Position numbers and translations under genes: made by a program. This document shows positions 10,380 through 19,517 of a stretch of 64,000 bases of DNA, in pieces. Source of the stretch: a gamma proteobacterium SS-5 (GTDB lineage: Bacteria; Pseudomonadota; Gammaproteobacteria; Chromatiales; Chromatiaceae). Under the pieces are notes generated by a model. The model saw nothing but the letters and a program-made list of their open reading frames with translations, did not search any database and was not told the DNA's origin. The stretch is from positions 2,666,001 through 2,730,000 of the forward strand of contig CP032508.2 in the NCBI GenBank assembly GCA_009497875.2, written 5' to 3'. How positions within the stretch are numbered: position 1 is the stretch's first letter; each line of letters starts with the position of its first letter.

Positions 10380-11231
10380 TCAGTCAGGGTCTGGTACGGG
10401 CCTGAGTCCGCAGGCCAGGAAGACACCGACACAGCCCCAGGCGTTGGGCCGCTGCAACAGCCGGTAGATATCGGCCCGGTCTGCCTCGGCCTGGATCGGG
10501 TCCTCGGCGACCAGTTGCTGGAGCTTGAAACCGGTGGTGAGATCCAGCAGGGCCTGCATGCCCAGCTGGCTGCTGCTCAGGCCCTGCACCCAGGCATTGA
10601 CCTGGGCAAAACCGGCCTCGGCCAGCAGGCCGGCAAGCTTGCGGCCGATGTGTCTGTCACCGCCCTGCCCGGCCTGCGCCTGGGCGGCGCGGCGAACGAA
10701 GGCGGCAAACCGGGCGGGTTCTGGGTAGAGGCTGAGCCAGGCATCATCCACATCGGCAATGGCCAGGATGCCGCCGGGCCTGAGCACCCGCATGATCTCG
10801 CTCAGGGCTTGCTCGGGCCGCTTGAGGTGCTGAAACAGAAAGCGGGCATAAACAAAATCAACCCCCCCATCGGCCAGCTCCAGGGCATAGGCATCGCCCT
10901 GCTGGAAGCTGAGGTTGGCCAGCCCGGCTTGGGCCGCGTGGGCCCTGGCCTCATCCAGCAACTGCGGGCTGAGGTCCAGCCCCAGCACCTGTCCCCCAGC
11001 CACCATTCGCGCCAGCAGGCAGCTGATCAAACCCGGTCCACAGGCCAGATCCAGCACCCGCATACCGGGCCGCAGGCCGCATTGCTGGAGTATCGCCTGC
11101 TCCAGGGCCTGTGCCGCATCGGCCTGGGCCTTGAGCCGGTCCAGCTCCTGCTGGTTCTGCCGGAAACCACCAAAGGCGTAGGAGCCGGCGTTCGGGTTCT
11201 GAGCGCTCGGGTTCTGATCAGTGTCGGTCAT
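10380..11231 (-). CDS. Class I SAM-dependent methyltransferase
   Basis: A 283-residue soluble protein with a Rossmann methyltransferase core. Motif I is VLDLACGPGLISCLLARM, the acidic end of strand 2 is VLGLDLSPQLLDEARA, and DGGVDFVYARFLFQHLKRPEQALSE forms the later motifs, with MRVLRPGGILAIADVD typical of small-molecule methyltransferases. The start is ATG at 11231, inside the 3' end of the acyltransferase gene (14-base overlap), so the two are probably co-translated. The substrate is not evident; the neighbour suggests a lipid or acyl amino acid product, but that is inference. Confidence 0.85.
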   Translation of the reverse strand: MTDTDQNPSAQNPNAGSYAFGGFRQNQQELDRLKAQADAAQALEQAILQQCGLRPGMRVLDLACGPGLISCLLARMVAGGQVLGLDLSPQLLDEARAHAAQAGLANLSFQQGDAYALELADGGVDFVYARFLFQHLKRPEQALSEIMRVLRPGGILAIADVDDAWLSLYPEPARFAAFVRRAAQAQAGQGGDRHIGRKLAGLLAEAGFAQVNAWVQGLSSSQLGMQALLDLTTGFKLQQLVAEDPIQAEADRADIYRLLQRPNAWGCVGVFLACGLRPVPDPD

Positions 11232-12456
11232 GGCCCTGCCCCTCCACCGCCTGCACCGCGTTGACCCAGTTCTGGGTGCTGCCCCTGAGCCGGTCACAGA
11301 GCACCACCGAGAGATTGAGCAGGACCCGGGCGACGATCTCGGGCATGGTCTTCATCGCCTTGTTCAACAGGGCCTGGGTGAGGATCAGCAACTTCACCTC
11401 GGTATTGGCCTGCACCCTGGCGGTGCGCGGGCTGCGACTGACAAAGGCGATCTCGCCAAACAACTCGCCCGGCCCGAGCAGGGCCAGGGAGATGGGGCGC
11501 GCCGCGCTGCCGCCCCAGATCTCCACTACCCCCTCCAATACGACAAACAACTCATCGCCCACGTCACCGGGGCGAATGATCAGCTCCCCGGCCTGACAGG
11601 ACAGCAGGCTGCAACTACCCAGAAAGGCCTGCGCCTGGGCCTCGCTCAGGCCGGCCAGCAGGGGGATGCCCTGGGTCGGATCGGCATGCAGATTGTGCTC
11701 CAATATGTCCCAAAACTCCTCGCTATCGAGCAGGCGCTTGTTGAGATGCGTGGCATGGTTGGGAAAACAGCCCTCAAACCAAAGACTATCGGCATCACTG
11801 GTCGGCAGCTTGCGCGCCAGCCGCCAGAAGGGCGAGCGCACCCGGCGCATGTAGTTGGCATCCTCGGTGATGAATACCATGGGGATGCGGTAGCCCACGT
11901 CCTCATCGACAAAGCCCTGGGTGTAGCGCCGATAGCCCAGTTGCTCATAAAAACCCAGCAGGGATGGCGCGCAATTGAGGAAGTTGAAGCGCACGCCCCG
12001 CGCCCTGGCGTGTTCGAACAGGCGCAGCAGCAGACCAGCGAGCACCGCCGAGCCGCGCCAGGCGCTGGCCACCATCAACCGGGAACTGATGGACAGACAA
12101 TCGGGCCGAAACCCCTGCCAGTGCTGCAAGCCATAGATCTGCCTCCAGTAGTCTGAGAGGGGCGTCCTGCCCAGCTGATTGAGCCGGGCGGCGGCAACCA
12201 CCTCACCGGCCGCCAGCACCATAAAATGATCGGCGTCCGCATCCATCTCATCGTACAGTATCTGCCGCTCCGAGTCGGCATAGCTGAGATGCTTGCCCAT
12301 CTCCTGCACATAGATTTGGTAGCGAAAACGGTAGATCGCCTCACGCTCAGCAAGAGACCGGGCCAGGCGCAGCTCGGTAGAGACAGGCGGATCGGAGATG
12401 GGTTCTGCTGTGGGCATGGGTTCGGCTTTGGTAGGATGCAAGGGGTAGAGCGGCAT
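11218..12456 (-). CDS. GNAT acyltransferase (acyl-amino-acid/autoinducer-synthase-like) fused to cyclic nucleotide-binding domain
   Basis: Residues of roughly 25-215 resemble the N-acyl amino acid or exosortase-associated acyltransferase branch of the GNAT fold: ERE.IYRFRYQIYVQEMGK near the start, then SISSRLMVASAWRGS and FLNCAPSLLGFYEQLGYRRY. The C-terminal third is a cyclic-nucleotide-binding barrel: GELIIRPGDVGDELFVVLEG, the phosphate-cassette-like GELFGEIAFVSRSPRTARV, and a closing helix. Domain order is the reverse of mycobacterial cAMP-regulated Pat. The ATG at 12456 is used; 12417 is an alternative. Its downstream gene is a methyltransferase. Confidence 0.8.
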   Translation of the reverse strand: MPLYPLHPTKAEPMPTAEPISDPPVSTELRLARSLAEREAIYRFRYQIYVQEMGKHLSYADSERQILYDEMDADADHFMVLAAGEVVAAARLNQLGRTPLSDYWRQIYGLQHWQGFRPDCLSISSRLMVASAWRGSAVLAGLLLRLFEHARARGVRFNFLNCAPSLLGFYEQLGYRRYTQGFVDEDVGYRIPMVFITEDANYMRRVRSPFWRLARKLPTSDADSLWFEGCFPNHATHLNKRLLDSEEFWDILEHNLHADPTQGIPLLAGLSEAQAQAFLGSCSLLSCQAGELIIRPGDVGDELFVVLEGVVEIWGGSAARPISLALLGPGELFGEIAFVSRSPRTARVQANTEVKLLILTQALLNKAMKTMPEIVARVLLNLSVVLCDRLRGSTQNWVNAVQAVEGQGHDRH

Positions 12457-12527
12457 CTGCAACTGCTATAGAATGCCAAGATAGTGACTTCAAGCAACCC
12501 TGGCAACTGCCCAAGTATGGAGCCAAG

Positions 12528-13067
12528 ATGGAATTCACTTCTCACACCCAGGGCCGTGAAGCGGCGCTGATTGAACTCTTCCGATCCACTTTTGCTGCCT
12601 CCGAGGGGTCGGCTGAAGGTACTCTGATCAGCAATCTGGTGCGCAAGCTATTGGCAGATACCCCAGCGGAGGACCTGATTGCCTGCCTTGCCGAGGATCA
12701 GGGCGAGTTGCTCGGCGCTTGCCTGTTCTCGCGGCTGAGTTTCGCCCAGGATGGGCGCAGTGTCTTCCTCCTCGCCCCCGTTGCCGTGACCCATCAGCGA
12801 CAGCGCACAGGCATAGGCCAGCAGATGCTCAACCAGGGCCTGGAATTGCTGCGCCAGCAGGGTATGGATGCAGTCCTGACCTATGGCGATCCCAACTTCT
12901 ATCAGCGGGTTGGCTTTCGACCCATCAGCAGCGCAGACGTCTGCCCACCCCTGCCGCTCCGGCAGCCCCAAGGCTGGCTGGGACAGTCACTGACGACCCA
13001 GCCCCTGAGCCAACTGAAGGGGCCATCCCACTGTGTTAACGCCCTGCATGACCCGGCATTCTGGTAA
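12528..13067 (+). CDS. GNAT family N-acetyltransferase (YhbS-like)
   Basis: A 179-residue protein with a single GNAT domain: ELLGACLFSRLSF on the central strands, VAVTHQRQRTGIGQQMLNQGL as the acetyl-CoA pyrophosphate loop, and VLTYGDPNFYQRVGFRPIS near the end, typical of YhbS relatives. It is divergent from the cyclic-nucleotide-linked acyltransferase with a 70-bp spacer, so the two may share a control region. Substrate unknown. Confidence 0.85.
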   Translation: MEFTSHTQGREAALIELFRSTFAASEGSAEGTLISNLVRKLLADTPAEDLIACLAEDQGELLGACLFSRLSFAQDGRSVFLLAPVAVTHQRQRTGIGQQMLNQGLELLRQQGMDAVLTYGDPNFYQRVGFRPISSADVCPPLPLRQPQGWLGQSLTTQPLSQLKGPSHCVNALHDPAFW

Positions 13068-13096
13068 ACCGAAAGGGGCACAAGGGTCAGGCACAA

Positions 13097-14143
13097 GGGT
13101 CAGGTCTAGATTCAAAGCCTGCTACCTATTAATTATTGCAAAAGTAATGGCAGTTTAAATTCCTTCCTGATGCCTGAATTAGAAGCGCCCAGTGAATAAC
13201 ATCAACTGCATGAACTTATGCAACTATTAATATATGGTTCAGACCACCAGAGTTCTGCGCTTGTCGCGCTCTACGCAGAATCTTTCCAACGGTCGTGAAA
13301 TGAAGGCCAAAGAAATCCGCGAGTTGTTGGTAACTGTATGCGCCTGTCGCATAGGCCGCCACAATGGCGTCGTTCCTGCTGTCGTGCAATGACGCTAGCT
13401 GATCAAGCGAAACCGCGGGTCGGCTTTTCTGAGCCTTTGGAACCCCGACGGTTTCAGATAACTCTGCATGTTGGGCCTGCACCCGTTCGACAAATACCTC
13501 GCCACCAAGGTAAATCTGTTGATTGAGATCACCCCAAATCGTCTCTTTCTCAATCCCCTGTGCCACAAATTCGGCATAGCGTCGAATCGCTTCGCCCCTT
13601 TGTGTTGCAAACTGTGCCAACAATCCATTCGTGGCTAACCATTCGGGGGGACTCCGTGCGCCAATCATGTCCAAGTAACTGCTCCAGCGCCAATCACCAG
13701 CTTCTGCCACTATACCGGCTCGCACTGGATTAAGAACCACATAGCGCGTCAATTCAAGCAGATATGCGTCCGCATCTGCCAGTATCGCCTTGTATCTCCC
13801 TTGAAAAAGATGCCCAACACGCCCATGACGGCGGTTCGATGCCTGTGTATAAACCCCGTTGAGTTGGCGCATCCCTTTTGACAGATTCGCGTTAGGGGTT
13901 TCGATTACCAAATGATAGTGATTGCTCATCAGGCAATACGCATGGCAGATCCAGTTGAAGCAACCGGCTACTTCTCCCAGAATACTCAGAAACGCTTTCC
14001 GGTCAGAGTCATCCTCATAAATGGCCTCCCGCCGGTCACCTCGGGAAGTCACATGGTAAAGCGCGCCTTCGAACTCGATTCTCACAGGTCTTGTCATGTA
14101 TGCCAGTCTAACCGATTAAAGGCTTCTATTCTAGACCTGACCC
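13097..14143. mobile_element. Transposase unit bounded by 24-bp imperfect inverted repeats
   Basis: GGGTCAGGTCTAGA at 13097-13110 and its inverse TCTAGACCTGACCC at 14130-14143 face each other around the transposase gene. The match continues inward to AAGCCT on both sides, giving 24-bp arms (13097-13120 and 14120-14143) with a few mismatches. A second GGGTCAGG lies just outside the left arm. The layout suggests a unit mobilised or bound by the enzyme it encodes. Confidence 0.6.
13216..14097 (-). CDS. REP-associated tyrosine transposase (Y1_Tnp/IS200-like)
   Basis: Single-strand DNA transposase family. The N-terminus FEGALYHVTSRGDRREAIY and the HuH motif in CLMSNHYHLVIETP are clear, followed by GMRQLNGVYTQASNRRHG, whose Tyr is the likely nucleophile, and GHLFQGRYKAI. 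The C-terminal part contains a small DNA-binding-like domain (YSYQQLADFFGLHFTTVGKIL). At 293 residues it is on the long side for the group. It has lower GC than its neighbours. Inverted repeats flank it. Confidence 0.88.
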   Translation of the reverse strand: MTRPVRIEFEGALYHVTSRGDRREAIYEDDSDRKAFLSILGEVAGCFNWICHAYCLMSNHYHLVIETPNANLSKGMRQLNGVYTQASNRRHGRVGHLFQGRYKAILADADAYLLELTRYVVLNPVRAGIVAEAGDWRWSSYLDMIGARSPPEWLATNGLLAQFATQRGEAIRRYAEFVAQGIEKETIWGDLNQQIYLGGEVFVERVQAQHAELSETVGVPKAQKSRPAVSLDQLASLHDSRNDAIVAAYATGAYSYQQLADFFGLHFTTVGKILRRARQAQNSGGLNHILIVA

Positions 14144-14152
14144 CTGTCTACG

Positions 14153-15910
14153 CTATTCCAGAAAACCGGGTGATCCGAAGCCCGCTGAGGGTCTGGCTGG
14201 CTCTTGCTCGATCTCTAAGGCATCGCTACCTATCTCGCTGTCCCCCATGGACGCCGGTTTGACCAGGGCACCGGACTTGAGGTCGCGCTGATGGAAGCGG
14301 AAGGGGCCTTGCAGGGCGGACAGTACCCTGGGGTCGCGGTTGTAGATGTCCTGCTTGAAGTGGACCCGATTGGCATCGGCAAAGGCGGTGCTGTAAACGA
14401 TCAGGATGCGCATGGGTTGCTTCAGATTGACCCGTGTGGTCTTGCCCGAGGCGATTACCTGTTGGATGCGGGCACGGGTCCAGCCCTGCCCTGCCAGCAG
14501 ACGTTCGGCCAGGTCCAGGGGGTTGCGCAGGCGGATGCAGCCGGAGCTGGTGGTGCGTACCTGGCGGGCGAAATATTCCCGGTGGTTGGTGTCGTGGACA
14601 AATACATGGTGCTTGTTGGGGAACATGAACTTGACCACACCTAAGGCGTTGTCTGGCCCCGGTGGCTGGCGCACCAGATAGGGAAAGTGGCTCATCCCCT
14701 TCCAGTCTATGGCATGGGGATCAAGCCGAGCGCCCTTCTGGCTGAGCAGTTGGTAACCCTTTTTGTCCAGGTAGCCTGGGTCTTTTTTCAATTCCGGCAG
14801 TATGCTGCGCCTGAGGATGCCTGGGGGTATGGTCCAGGTGGGGTTGAAGTCGATGTATTCCACTTGGTCCTTGAAGGCCGGGGTATTGGTGAAGCGCTTG
14901 CCCACCTGCACCTGTTCGCGCCAGATGACCTGTCCTTCCCTGAACCAGTAGATCATGAAGCCGGCGATATCCACCGCCAGGAACTCGCCCTTGTCCTCGT
15001 GCAGGATCCAGCGCTGGCGCTCCAGATTAACGCGGATCTGCTGGATGCGCTCGGCCACCGGCGCATTCATTGCCGCCAGGGTGGCTGGGCCTATGATGCC
15101 ATCCACCTCCAGCCCGTGGCGTTGCTGAAAGGCCTTGACGCCATCCAGCAGGGTCGGGTCGTAGCGCTCATCACCCTGGCCCGAGGCCAGATCGCCGCTA
15201 ATGGCCAGACGTCGGCGGATGGCCGGGATGCGTCCATCCCGGTCGCCGGGGCGCAGGCTGTCGCCCTTTGCCAGTTGCGGCCAACCGCCGTCAGCGGCAA
15301 TCGCCCGATAACGCTGTAGCCCCTGTTTCAGCTGCCGGTAACGGCGGTTGTCCGGCCTGGCCCAGTCATAGGCCTGATCGATGCGCCCCTTGCGTACCCA
15401 GGCCAGCAACAGGGCTGATCTGTCTTTGCCATCACGGGCCTGGCCGAAGTTGTTGTCCGGATCCACCCCCTGGGGGTCGGCCTTGCCGTAGTACAGGTGA
15501 TAAAGTGCGCGCAGATAGGCCTCAGTGAGCAGTATATCGATACGCGCCGTCTCTTCCAGGCTGTAGCGATTGCGGCTGGGGGACTGCAAAAAGGGCAGGA
15601 TCTCGGCAAAGCGGTAATCGCTTGGCTCCAGGCCATCATCGGCCAGGCCAAGCAGGGCCTGATCCAGGGAGCGAATCGCCGCCGGGGTCCATAGATGCTT
15701 GAAGCCGTTGGCGGCATACATGCGCAGGATGAACACCTTGCCGTAGAGGGTTTCGCCGTCGGCCAGCTTGGCGATCGGCTGGCCATCATCGGGCAGCAGG
15801 CGCTCCAGGGTGGCGCGAAAGGCACTGGCCTGGGCCGCTGGCGGCAACAGCAGCAAGAGCAGCAGGCCTGCCAGCCCCAGCTTGGGCAGATCTCTGTGGG
15901 TTGGATACAT
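14153..15910 (-). CDS. L,D-transpeptidase, YcbB/LdtD-like
   Basis: Periplasmic enzyme that makes 3-3 peptidoglycan cross-links. A signal peptide with a long Leu run spans residues 1-28. The scaffold domain is followed by a peptidoglycan-binding domain (LLDGVKAFQQRHGLEVDGI) and then the YkuD catalytic domain with HDTNHREYF and SSGCIRLRNP, where the Cys is the nucleophile. The length of 585 fits the LdtD type. It is convergent with nothing close on the plus strand and ends just outside the transposase unit. Confidence 0.92.
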   Translation of the reverse strand: MYPTHRDLPKLGLAGLLLLLLLPPAAQASAFRATLERLLPDDGQPIAKLADGETLYGKVFILRMYAANGFKHLWTPAAIRSLDQALLGLADDGLEPSDYRFAEILPFLQSPSRNRYSLEETARIDILLTEAYLRALYHLYYGKADPQGVDPDNNFGQARDGKDRSALLLAWVRKGRIDQAYDWARPDNRRYRQLKQGLQRYRAIAADGGWPQLAKGDSLRPGDRDGRIPAIRRRLAISGDLASGQGDERYDPTLLDGVKAFQQRHGLEVDGIIGPATLAAMNAPVAERIQQIRVNLERQRWILHEDKGEFLAVDIAGFMIYWFREGQVIWREQVQVGKRFTNTPAFKDQVEYIDFNPTWTIPPGILRRSILPELKKDPGYLDKKGYQLLSQKGARLDPHAIDWKGMSHFPYLVRQPPGPDNALGVVKFMFPNKHHVFVHDTNHREYFARQVRTTSSGCIRLRNPLDLAERLLAGQGWTRARIQQVIASGKTTRVNLKQPMRILIVYSTAFADANRVHFKQDIYNRDPRVLSALQGPFRFHQRDLKSGALVKPASMGDSEIGSDALEIEQEPARPSAGFGSPGFLE

Positions 15911-16182
15911 TGGATTTTGGTTTCAGTGAGTTACACCCATCGCCTGAGCGGCCAACCGGAAGGTTAAACCGGATTGCAACGACCTCCAAAGGGGTCCAGC
16001 CCATGCCCTCGATGCAAGGGTTTGGCAAAACCCGGGTCTGGAGACGATGATAGCACCCGCCCTGGCTCTAAGCTAAGCCCGGAGGGAATCGCGCAAGCCC
16101 CTAAACTCCAGGCGACATAAGGTTGTTTAAGATGGCCGCTTGAACGGCTCATGCTAAAATCCGCTGCGGGCTAGCAAAGTCT

Positions 16183-16351
16183 CTAGGAGCCTGTCGGATT
16201 TAGGATGCTCCTACTGCGCCGGTGGGAAGAACGGCCCAAATTTCCCCGATTTTTCGTTGCGTAGGCCAACTATGCGCCTCAAAATCGTGAAAATTTGTTC
16301 TCGCTCTCCCACCTTGCTCGCTACGGGCACCTAAACCTGACAGACTCCTAG
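16183..16351. mobile_element. MITE-like element, copy 1 (169 bp)
   Basis: Begins CTAGGAGCCTGTCGG and ends in its imperfect inverse (CTGACAGACTCCTAG). A nearly identical 169-bp copy is at 40.9 kb and an inverted 183-bp copy at 50.7 kb. The arms stay partly complementary for about 60 bp inward. No transposase is encoded. It ends 15 bases before the next gene's ATG, so it may supply part of that gene's leader. The rest of the gap from 15911 shows nothing else recognisable. Confidence 0.8.
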
Positions 16352-16365
16352 TGGGAGGACGGACG

Positions 16366-16962
16366 ATGACTGATAATGAACTGCGAGAACTTGTAGCCAG
16401 CTTGATACGGGCCCAGGTTAAAACCGATGCACAGCTGGCTAAGACCGATGCACAGCTGGCTAAGACCGATGCACAGCTGGCGAAGACCGATGCACAGCTG
16501 GCGAAGACAGACATACAACTGGCGAAGACCGATGCCAAGCTGAACAAGTTGGCGGAAATGTACGGTGGAGTGGGAAACAATCAAGGTAAAGTTGCTGAGG
16601 AATTCTACTTTAATTCCCTCAAACACAATCCGATTCTGAACAACATAAGATTTGATTTTATCGAAAAGAACCTGACCCGTAGCAGGGACGGCATTGAGGA
16701 GGAATACGATCTCTTGCTCGTCAATGGACAGGATGTCTATATCGTTGAGGTAAAGTACCACCTGCATCCCAAGGACATTGAACGTATGCTGGGGCGTAAG
16801 CTTTTAAATTTCAAAAAGCTTTTTCCTGAGTACCGGGATTACAGAATTCATCTGGCGCTCGCTACCTTCGCCGTAGAGGATGAGGTGAAGCAGATGGTAT
16901 TGGATCAGGGTATTACCTTGCTGCAGAGGCGAGGCGAGCTTATCGAGACCTTGGCGGCATAG
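16366..16962 (+). CDS. Coiled-coil protein with PD-(D/E)XK nuclease-like C-terminal domain (DUF3782-like)
   Basis: The N-terminal 65 residues are a helix with five near-identical seven-residue repeats (KTDAQLA), encoded by a 21-bp DNA repeat at 16431-16535. The C-terminal domain has EEEYDLLLVNGQDVYIVEVKYHL, an Asp-x(n)-Glu-x-Lys arrangement typical of the restriction-like nuclease fold, though family members are often of unproven activity. The start at 16366 has GGAGGACGG upstream. A MITE lies immediately before it and a terminator follows. Function unknown. Confidence 0.75.
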   Translation: MTDNELRELVASLIRAQVKTDAQLAKTDAQLAKTDAQLAKTDAQLAKTDIQLAKTDAKLNKLAEMYGGVGNNQGKVAEEFYFNSLKHNPILNNIRFDFIEKNLTRSRDGIEEEYDLLLVNGQDVYIVEVKYHLHPKDIERMLGRKLLNFKKLFPEYRDYRIHLALATFAVEDEVKQMVLDQGITLLQRRGELIETLAA

Positions 16963-17051
16963 GTGGCAGGCCCCGATTGAGCATCAATGATTCTGGTGAG
17001 CCTATAGGGCCGCCAAGTCGTGCTCGGGCTCAACAAACAGCATTCCAAACC

Positions 17052-17087
17052 GGGCTTGCCGGGCATGGGGCAAGCCCTACCTTTTTT
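17052..17087 (+). terminator. Rho-independent terminator candidate before mrpA
   Basis: A perfect 9-bp stem GGGCTTGCC / GGCAAGCCC around an 8-base loop is followed, four bases on, by six T residues at 17082-17087. It lies between the coiled-coil nuclease-like gene and mrpA, isolating the antiporter operon from upstream transcription. The rest of the 16963-17222 gap has only a weak TTG-started reading frame. Confidence 0.6.
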
Positions 17088-17222
17088 CATTCGGCAACCC
17101 ATGCGGGGGTAAGGGTGCAAGGCCTCGACATCGATTTCTACCTCGCCCAAGACTGGCGCAACCATTTGGCCCGGCTGCCGTGGGGCCTGGCTGGCTGGCT
17201 GCGAAACAGGCACGCCTAAAAG

Positions 17223-19469
17223 ATGCACGACGACACCCATCATGGCTCTGGGCTGCGCGATCTTTGGGTCGTGTTGCTGCCGCTGAGCCTGCTGGTGCTG
17301 CTTGCCTGGCGGTTGGGAACCTATCCGCTACCCTGGCAATGGAGCCTGCCCTGGGTGCCCTCCCTGGGGGTCGAGCTGGCGTTTCGCGTGGATGGCCTGA
17401 CGGCGCTGATGCTGGCCCTGATCACCGGGATCGGCAGCCTGGTGTTTCTCTATGCCTGCGGCTACCTGGCCGGGCAGCCGCGTCGGGGCCGGGTGTATTT
17501 CCTGCTGCCGCTGTTCATGCTGGCCATGATCGGCGCGGTGATGGCCGATGATGTGGTGCTGCTGTTCCTATTCTGGGAGCTGACCAGCGTCATCTCTTTC
17601 CTGCTGGTGGGCTTTGATCACCAGAACGCCCAGGCGCGGGCCTCGGCGCGGCAGGCGTTGCTGATCACCATGGGCGGCGGCTTGGCCCTGCTCGGTGGCC
17701 TGCTGTTGCTGGGGCAGATGGCCGGCAGCCTGCGCCTGTCCGCCATCATCGCCGCGGCACCGGCCCTGCAAGACGACCCCCGTCTGCCCCTGGCACTGCT
17801 GCTGGTGATGCTCGGCGCCTTCACCAAATCGGCCCAGTTTCCCTTTCATTTCTGGCTGCCCAACGCCATGTCGGCACCGACCCCGGTGAGCGCCTATCTG
17901 CACTCGGCCACCCTGGTCAAGCTGGGCATCTACCTGCTGCTGCGCCTGGACCCGGCCTTCAATGACCTGCTGCTGTGGGAGCTGGTGCTGGTGGGCAGCG
18001 GCACCATCACCGCCCTGTGGGCCTCGCTGCTGGCCCTGCGCGAGCGGGATCTCAAGCGCATCCTGGCGCGCACCACGGTGGCGGCGCTGGGCACCCTGAC
18101 CCTGCTGGTGGGGCTGCCCAGCCCAGGTGCCGGGCTGGCGGCGGTGGCCTTTCTGTTCGCCCATGCCATCTACAAGGCCCCGCTGTTTATGGTGGCCGGC
18201 AATATCGATCACGCCACCGGCACCCGTCTCATCGACCAACTCCGAGGCCTGCGCCAGGCCATGCCCTGGACGGCGGCGGCGGCCCTGATCGCCGGGCTGT
18301 CCATGGCCGGCCTGCCCCTGGCCTTTGGCTTTGTCAGCAAGGACCTGATCAGCATCGCCAAGTCCGAGGCCGATCTGCTGGCGCTGATCAGCTATGCCCT
18401 GGTGCTGGTCAATGGCATTGCCGTGGCGGTGGCGGCGGTGGCGGCGATTCGTATCTTCTGGGGTCGGCCCAAGCTGGATTCGGGTCAAATCCACGAAGTA
18501 CCCTGGACCATGCTGTTGCCACCCCTGGGCATTGCCCTGATGGGTCTGGAGTTTGAGTTCCTGCCCGAGCTGGCCGCGCCGCTGCTGGCACCGGCGGCAA
18601 AGGTGGTGTCACCCGGCCTGGGGCTGGTGCAGCTGGATACCAGCTACGACCTGGAGACCCTGGTCTCGGCCCTGGGCCTAACCCTGGGCATAGGCCTGCT
18701 GCTGTTCATGACCTGGGACCGTCTGCACGATCGCCTGCATCGGGTGCATTGGCTCGACCGCTACGGCCCGGAGGCGACCTATGACTTCCTGCTCAAGGGC
18801 CTGGCCCGGCTTGCCGCCTGGCACACCCGGCGTTTGCAGCACGGCCATCTGCGCGGCTATCTGCGTCTGGTGCTGGTCAGCTTCATCGGCATCGGCCTAT
18901 TTGCTGCCTGGCAGACACAGGGGCAGCAGGCCCTGCCCTGGTCCCATCTGAGCCAATGGCCGGAGCAGGCCTGGGCCTGGCTGGTGGCGGCCCTGCTGAT
19001 GCTGAGCGGTGCCCTGGCCAGCCTGTTGCTGCGCGACCGCCTTGCCCTGCTCATGGCCAGCGGCCTGCTCGGCTATGGCGCGGCCCTGCTGTTCCTGTTC
19101 GCCGGGGCGCCGGATCTGGCCTTTACCCAGTTCATGGTGGAGACCATCCTGGTGGTGGTGGCCGCCGCCGTGCTGCCGCGTTTTGGCACCAGCGGCCCGG
19201 CCGATCGCCGTCTGCGCTGGGCCGATCTGACCCTGGCCCTGGCCACCGGACTTGGCGTCATGCTATTACTGGCGCAGATGTACGGCTTTGCCGAGAACCG
19301 GCAGCTGGCCGACTGGTTCGCCGCGCAAAGCCTGCCAGCGGCCCAGGGGCATAACGTGGTGAATGTGATCATCGTTGACTTCCGCGCCCTGGATACCCTG
19401 GGCGAGATCGCCGTGGTAGCCTTCGCCCTGCTGGCGGCCTTGCCCTTGTTGCGGGCAAGAAAGCGGTAG
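17223..19469 (+). CDS. mrpA: Na+/H+ antiporter subunit A (MrpA/MnhA)
   Basis: The largest Mrp subunit, homologous to NuoL. The NuoL-like core shows FLFWELTSVISFLLVGF, carrying the helix-5 Glu, and AFTKSAQFPFHFWLPNAM, with the helix-7 Lys. The C-terminus carries the DUF4040-like and MbhE-like part (LFAGAPDLAFTQFMVETIL, then NVIIVDFRALDTLGEIAV). At 748 residues it is a little short of the Bacillus MrpA. It starts the operon. A toxin-antitoxin pair separates it from mrpB. Confidence 0.95.
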   Translation: MHDDTHHGSGLRDLWVVLLPLSLLVLLAWRLGTYPLPWQWSLPWVPSLGVELAFRVDGLTALMLALITGIGSLVFLYACGYLAGQPRRGRVYFLLPLFMLAMIGAVMADDVVLLFLFWELTSVISFLLVGFDHQNAQARASARQALLITMGGGLALLGGLLLLGQMAGSLRLSAIIAAAPALQDDPRLPLALLLVMLGAFTKSAQFPFHFWLPNAMSAPTPVSAYLHSATLVKLGIYLLLRLDPAFNDLLLWELVLVGSGTITALWASLLALRERDLKRILARTTVAALGTLTLLVGLPSPGAGLAAVAFLFAHAIYKAPLFMVAGNIDHATGTRLIDQLRGLRQAMPWTAAAALIAGLSMAGLPLAFGFVSKDLISIAKSEADLLALISYALVLVNGIAVAVAAVAAIRIFWGRPKLDSGQIHEVPWTMLLPPLGIALMGLEFEFLPELAAPLLAPAAKVVSPGLGLVQLDTSYDLETLVSALGLTLGIGLLLFMTWDRLHDRLHRVHWLDRYGPEATYDFLLKGLARLAAWHTRRLQHGHLRGYLRLVLVSFIGIGLFAAWQTQGQQALPWSHLSQWPEQAWAWLVAALLMLSGALASLLLRDRLALLMASGLLGYGAALLFLFAGAPDLAFTQFMVETILVVVAAAVLPRFGTSGPADRRLRWADLTLALATGLGVMLLLAQMYGFAENRQLADWFAAQSLPAAQGHNVVNVIIVDFRALDTLGEIAVVAFALLAALPLLRARKR

Positions 19470-19517
19470 AGCCTATCGGCTATGGGATGCCCAACGTTCT
19501 GGATAAGTGAGGATCTG

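Noticed and set aside
16977-17219. An 80-residue frame from a TTG before mrpA
   Set aside because: It spans the terminator hairpin, has no ribosome-binding site and no recognisable domain.
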